DNA from: Ignavibacteria bacterium
GTDB lineage: Bacteria > Bacteroidota > Ignavibacteria > Ignavibacteriales > Ignavibacteriaceae
NCBI GenBank assembly: GCA_030693705.1
Contig: JAUYAB010000042.1
Location: forward strand, 1-64,000
DNA length: 64,000 bases
Reading direction: 5' to 3'
This document shows, in pieces, positions 60,497 to 64,000 of this stretch (the stretch's first letter is position 1; every line of letters starts with the position of its first letter). Under the pieces are notes generated by a model, which ran no database searches, was not told the origin of the DNA, and worked only from the letters and a program-made list of their open reading frames with translations. The position numbers and the translations under genes were made by a program.

Positions 60497-61171
60497 ATGT
60501 TAGAAAATCTCCAATCGATAAATGTATTTGCTCCGACTATTTCAGAAATTATTATAAATATTTTGGTTAGTCTGGCATGCAGTTTTTTCATCACGTTTAT
60601 TTACCGTGTTAGTTATAAGGGTCCCGGTTACTCAGATAGTTTTGTGAATTCAATAATTTTTCTTTCGCTTATAACCTCTTTGGTAATCATGGTTATCGGA
60701 AATAATTTAGCGCGCGCCTTTGGTTTGGTCGGCGCAATGTCAATCATCCGGTTCCGCACGGCAATAAAAGAAACACTCGACATCGTCTATATTTTTTTCG
60801 GACTAGCGATTGGCATGGCGGCGGGAGTAGGGTATCACCGGCTGGCAATTGTCGGATCGTTGTTTATCGGCACAATACTTTTTGCATTCTCTAAGACAAA
60901 TTTGTTTACTTTGCGGAAAGAACAATACTTATTGCAATTCTCTTTTTTTTTAAGCGATGAAAAAACGGCTGAGTATCTTCACGTGTTTGATAATTTTTGC
61001 AGCCGTTACGATATAATAAATATTAAATCATCGGAAGATACTTCACTTGCAGAATATGCTTATTATGTCTCTTTCAAAAAGAAAAGTAACGCAAATAGAT
61101 TTGTGGAAGAACTAAGAAATGTAGGGGGAGTGAAAAATATCAATCTCTTCTTTGATGAAGAAAAGGTATAA
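60497..61171 (+). CDS. DUF4956 membrane protein
   Basis: 224 residues. The first half has four membrane segments (about 15-36, 50-70, 85-105 and 108-130) with the conserved SIIRFRTAIKETLDIVYIFFGLAIGMAAGVGYH stretch, related in style to MgtC/SapB proteins. The second half is a small soluble alpha/beta domain (DIINIKSSEDTSLAEYAYYVSFKKKSNANRFVEEL). A ribosome binding site (AAGGAAG) precedes the ATG. The standing link with VTC-domain proteins suggests that it channels or binds the phosphate polymer or its cation, but this is inference. Confidence 0.9.
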   Translation: MLENLQSINVFAPTISEIIINILVSLACSFFITFIYRVSYKGPGYSDSFVNSIIFLSLITSLVIMVIGNNLARAFGLVGAMSIIRFRTAIKETLDIVYIFFGLAIGMAAGVGYHRLAIVGSLFIGTILFAFSKTNLFTLRKEQYLLQFSFFLSDEKTAEYLHVFDNFCSRYDIINIKSSEDTSLAEYAYYVSFKKKSNANRFVEELRNVGGVKNINLFFDEEKV

Positions 61172-61178
61172 ACAATAA

Positions 61179-61925
61179 ATGAAAACAAACGCAAAACTAC
61201 TTATTTGTATTTCGTGGATAATTCCGCTTACATTATTTGGATGTGGTGGAGCCCCGGCAGATTCCGCAAGTCAACTCCGTTTAGTTAATACATATAAACT
61301 TTCGTTTGGAGAACCTTCGGGAATTACTTATGATGAAATAGAAAATGTTTTGTGGATTGTGAGCGGAGCGGATCAAAAAATTTATAAAACCAACACTGCC
61401 GGAGTTGTTCTAAAAAAACTGAGTTATACGGGAGAAGACCTGGAAGGAATCGCTCTGGATTCTTCTGGTAAGTCCCTCTGGATTGTTGAAGAGCGAAAGA
61501 GAGAGCTAATCCAACTTGATCTTGATGGTTCTGTTTTACTAAAAGTCTCAATTCCATTACCCGGAAAATCGAACAGCGGACTTGAAGGGGTTGCAAAGAA
61601 TGAACAGAATACAATATTTCTTCTAAATGAAAAAAAACCGGGAAAATTTGTAGAACTAAATTCCGATTTAACTATAAAATCTCAAACCGAAATTTATTTT
61701 GCCGATGATTTCTCCGATATGGTTTATTCTGCAAAAGAGAAATGTTTTTTTGTTCTAAGCGATGAAAACAGAGCACTTTATAAATGGACTAAAGAGACCG
61801 GAGTGATACAAAAATTTAGTTTACCCAAAACTAAGTACGAAGGTGTGGCGGTTAACTCTACTGCCGACAAATTTTTTCTGGTAAACGACGAAACAAATGA
61901 ACTATCCATTTATTCTCTTAAGTGA
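61179..61925 (+). CDS. SdiA-regulated-type lipoprotein
   Basis: 248 residues. The signal peptide ends in lipobox LFGC with C22. The rest is a beta-propeller-like set of repeats: PSGITYDEIENVLWIVSGADQKIYKTN, EDLEGIALDSSGKSLWIVEE, GLEGVAKNEQNTIFLLNE, DFSDMVYSAKEKCFFVLSDENRALYKW and YEGVAVNSTADKFFLVNDETNEL. This matches the SdiA-regulated family (PF06977), of unknown function. It is the last gene of the CotH operon, 7 bases after the DUF4956 gene. Confidence 0.88.
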   Translation: MKTNAKLLICISWIIPLTLFGCGGAPADSASQLRLVNTYKLSFGEPSGITYDEIENVLWIVSGADQKIYKTNTAGVVLKKLSYTGEDLEGIALDSSGKSLWIVEERKRELIQLDLDGSVLLKVSIPLPGKSNSGLEGVAKNEQNTIFLLNEKKPGKFVELNSDLTIKSQTEIYFADDFSDMVYSAKEKCFFVLSDENRALYKWTKETGVIQKFSLPKTKYEGVAVNSTADKFFLVNDETNELSIYSLK

Positions 61926-61934
61926 TGTTGAAAC

Positions 61935-61985
61935 GCGACCGTGCCTTCGGGCGAAGACTGTCGCATTCTTTTATTATTTTTAAAC
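61935..61985 (+). terminator. Terminator of the CotH operon
   Basis: Stem GCGAC (61935-61939) / GTCGC (61960-61964) with an internal hairpin CCTTCGGG, followed by ATTCTTTTATTATTTTT. Confidence 0.6.
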
Positions 61986-62019
61986 TATAAAAATTCATTA
62001 ACATTAAAGGGTAAGTAAT

Positions 62020-63345
62020 TTGACACTTTTAAATAAAATTGAAAACAAAACAGCCGCTGTCGGCATAATCGGGTTGGGATACGTTGGGTTACCTCTTGCG
62101 CTCGAATTCGCAAAAAAAGAATTCCGGGTGATCGGTTTTGATCTTGACGAAAGAAAATCAAAATTTATAGCGGAAGGAAAATCATACATAAAACATATAG
62201 CTTCCGAAAGAATAGCTGAAGCCGTTTCTGCGGGAAAATTTTCTGCTACAACAGATTTTGCGAAGCTGCCTGATGTGGATGCAATTATTATTTGCGTTCC
62301 AACTCCATTAGATGAACACCGCGAACCTGATATGAGTTTCATCGAAAATTCAGCTAAAACGATTGCAAAATATTTTCGAAAAGGGCAGCTTGTTGTGCTC
62401 GAATCTTCAACCTATCCCGGAACCACAGAAGAAATTCTTTTACCGTTACTTGAAGACTCACAAATAGGAAAAGAAAAATTAATTGTTGGAGAAGATTTTT
62501 ATTTGGCATTTTCGCCGGAAAGAGAAGACCCGAACAACGCAAATTATTCAACCGCAACCATTCCAAAAGTTATCGGCGGAATGACACCGAATTGTTTAAC
62601 TGTTACACAAGCATTGTACAATCAAGTGATTGTTAAAACAGTTGCTGTCTCGTCACCCAAAACTGCTGAAGCTACAAAATTACTGGAGAATATTTACCGC
62701 TCAATAAATATCGCTTTGGTAAATGAATTGAAGTTAGTTTTTGATAGAATGGGCATCGATGTTTGGGAAGTTATTGAAGCGGCGAAAACAAAACCGTTCG
62801 GATTTCAGGCGTTTTATCCGGGTCCTGGGCTCGGCGGTCACTGCATCCCAATCGATCCATTTTACTTAACATGGAAAGCGAGAGAGTTCGACATCAATAC
62901 AAAGTTTATTGAATTAGCCGGGGAAATAAATACTTATATGCCTTATTTCGTTGTTGATAAAACTGCCGATGCACTGAACAATCAAAAGAAGTCACTGAAA
63001 GGATCGAAAGTGTTAATTCTCGGCGCGTCATACAAAAAAGATATTGACGATATGCGCGAATCTCCTTCGCTTAAGTTGATTGAAATTTTAAGAGAACGCG
63101 GCTGCATTGTTGATTATAACGATCCATACGTACCCAAACTTCCGAAAACAAGGAAGTATGAGTATGACATGGAATCCATTCCACTTACGGAAGAAAATTT
63201 ACAGAACTATGATGTGCTTCTTCTCAGCACCGATCATACCAATTATGATTATAAATTTATAGCAGGTAACGCAAAGCTTATTGTTGATACGCGCAATGCC
63301 TTTGCAAGAAACGGCATTGTGAACGAAAAGATCGTAAAAGCATAA
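62020..63345 (+). CDS. Nucleotide-sugar dehydrogenase (UDP-glucose/GDP-mannose dehydrogenase family)
   Basis: 441 residues from a TTG start with AAAGGG upstream. It oxidises C6 of a UDP-sugar to the uronic acid with 2 NAD. NAD motif GIIGLGYVGLPLALEFA (15-31), the central domain, and the catalytic C275 in GPGLGGHCIPIDPFYLTWKA. The GHCIPIDP form and the C-terminal VLILGASYKKDIDDMRESPSLKLIE favour the UDP-N-acetylglucosamine/galactosamine 6-dehydrogenase group (WbpA/WecC-like) over UDP-glucose dehydrogenase. Together with the aminotransferase at 3301, such enzymes make amino-uronic sugars, but the genes are far apart. Confidence 0.92.
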   Translation: MTLLNKIENKTAAVGIIGLGYVGLPLALEFAKKEFRVIGFDLDERKSKFIAEGKSYIKHIASERIAEAVSAGKFSATTDFAKLPDVDAIIICVPTPLDEHREPDMSFIENSAKTIAKYFRKGQLVVLESSTYPGTTEEILLPLLEDSQIGKEKLIVGEDFYLAFSPEREDPNNANYSTATIPKVIGGMTPNCLTVTQALYNQVIVKTVAVSSPKTAEATKLLENIYRSINIALVNELKLVFDRMGIDVWEVIEAAKTKPFGFQAFYPGPGLGGHCIPIDPFYLTWKAREFDINTKFIELAGEINTYMPYFVVDKTADALNNQKKSLKGSKVLILGASYKKDIDDMRESPSLKLIEILRERGCIVDYNDPYVPKLPKTRKYEYDMESIPLTEENLQNYDVLLLSTDHTNYDYKFIAGNAKLIVDTRNAFARNGIVNEKIVKA

Positions 63346-63349
63346 AATA

Positions 63350-63967
63350 TCAATCGATTTCCAAACAGAAGATGGGATTTGTGTTTAACTCTGTTTTCAC
63401 GAATCCCATTTTTTGTAAATATGAATCATGCTTTGGATTGCCGGGATTACTGTAAATCTTTTTGATCTTCTTTTTAGTGAAAATATTTTGATAAACGTAT
63501 TTGCCGATCTTCAAATCTCTGTAACCGGGAATAACAAAATCGATCTCGATAAAAAGGCTGTCATCAGATTTCTTTGTAGCACAAATCAATCCCGCCGGAA
63601 TAGAATTTCTAAGAATGAAAAAAACGATCGAGTCTTCATTCCCCTTAAACGAAAAAGAAGGCATGTATTTTTTGATTTCGCGTTCATGAAAATTTAAAAA
63701 ATATTGGAGATATTCCGAATCGTGCATCACTTCCAGAACTTTAAAATATTCCTTCGCTTTGAAAATATCATATAAGTAATAAATATCGACGAAACAGATG
63801 AAACCGTTTACGATAGCCACAGGCAAGGCGCCGATGAGCAGCCCGTAAACCGTAAAAATAATTGCACCGATAAGATTGATAATTCTGAGTTTTACAATCC
63901 CGCTCATCATAAGTGAAACAGCGACCAGAACAGAAGCCGCGTAACCGATAAATTCTATGGTTTGGAT
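63350..63967 (-). CDS. YgjV-like membrane region fused to GNAT acetyltransferase, possible ATC start
   Basis: The frame opens with hydrophobic segments: IQTIEFIGYAASVLVAVS and then LRIINLIGAIIFTVYGLLIGALPVAIVNGFICFVDIYYLY (YgjV-like). They are followed by a GNAT-type domain (about 95-205) with the acetyl-CoA loop around VIPGYRDLKIGKYVYQNIFTKKKI. The first ATG (63910) falls inside the first hydrophobic segment. A good ribosome binding site AGGAG (63974-63978) lies 6 bases before an in-frame ATC (63965-63967) and downstream of an in-frame stop, so I extend to ATC. The alternative is the ATG at 63910 (186 aa). The substrate is unknown. Confidence 0.75.
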   Translation of the reverse strand: MQTIEFIGYAASVLVAVSLMMSGIVKLRIINLIGAIIFTVYGLLIGALPVAIVNGFICFVDIYYLYDIFKAKEYFKVLEVMHDSEYLQYFLNFHEREIKKYMPSFSFKGNEDSIVFFILRNSIPAGLICATKKSDDSLFIEIDFVIPGYRDLKIGKYVYQNIFTKKKIKKIYSNPGNPKHDSYLQKMGFVKTELNTNPIFCLEID

Positions 63968-64000
63968 ATTTTACTCCTAAACAAGTTGAAATGAAAAAAA

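Overview
The window comes from a bacterium of the Bacteroidota/Ignavibacteriota branch (FCB group), most likely an Ignavibacteria-like lineage. The evidence is a C-terminal type IX secretion sorting domain with the NYPNPFNPST signature on the 1182-residue surface protein, a FISUMP/fibronectin-type lipoprotein, scattered TAnnTTTG promoter-like boxes, AT-rich intergenic DNA, and many structured intergenic repeats. It reads as chromosomal DNA with small accessory patches; no phage, IS element, rRNA or CRISPR array is visible.

Layout. 1-8.1 kb: miaB (cut by the window edge), a 47-residue membrane peptide, L-2-hydroxyglutarate oxidase, a stand-alone receiver protein, a sugar aminotransferase, MgtE, tRNA-Lys and an L,D-transpeptidase lipoprotein. 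8.3-19 kb: a short RecQ, a 1872-residue protein that joins two aminotransferase-fold domains to a phosphoenolpyruvate-carboxylase-like region, an SPFH membrane protein just upstream of it, and a RhlE-type helicase overlapping ywbE. 19.3-23 kb: an accessory patch with a fibronectin/FISUMP lipoprotein, a HEPN-like RX4H protein and a VapBC pair. 23.2-26.8 kb: a candidate peptide-modification (RiPP) cluster made of an ArsM-like methyltransferase, a 31-residue Cys-containing peptide with a strong ribosome binding site, a radical SAM/SPASM enzyme and a thioredoxin-thioredoxin reductase fusion.

26.8-27.8 kb: initiator tRNA-Met followed by two partial copies of its 3' half, each broken by a GC-rich palindrome, on either side of a small GIY-YIG gene. 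27.8-38.3 kb: one long leftward gene string (yggS, divIVA, purine phosphorylase, membrane protein, ileS, dksA-like, lspA, rluD, cysS, ygjP-like) whose core order matches the divIVA-ileS-ylyA-lspA-ylyB string of Bacillus subtilis. 38.4-51.4 kb: NAD synthesis (nadB-nadC-nadA), pta, membrane proteins, malQ, fabF, a short-chain dehydrogenase and a VOC protein. 51.5-54.3 kb: an M16 peptidase. 55-62 kb: a rightward operon of a CotH-kinase/lamin-tail T9SS cargo, an HlyD-like adaptor, a VTC-domain protein, a DUF4956 protein and an SdiA-regulated-type lipoprotein. 62-64 kb: a nucleotide-sugar dehydrogenase and a membrane-anchored acetyltransferase.

The two most interesting loci are the SPFH plus aminotransferase/PEPC-like giant (10-16.7 kb), which on domain logic could couple PEP carboxylation to transamination, and the candidate RiPP cluster (23.2-26.8 kb). 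The other unusual signal is repeat biology: mini-palindromes of the form CCGCC-n-GGCGG in tRNA relics, in spacers and in frame inside a coding sequence, plus a five-unit 21-22 bp palindrome array at 54.7 kb.
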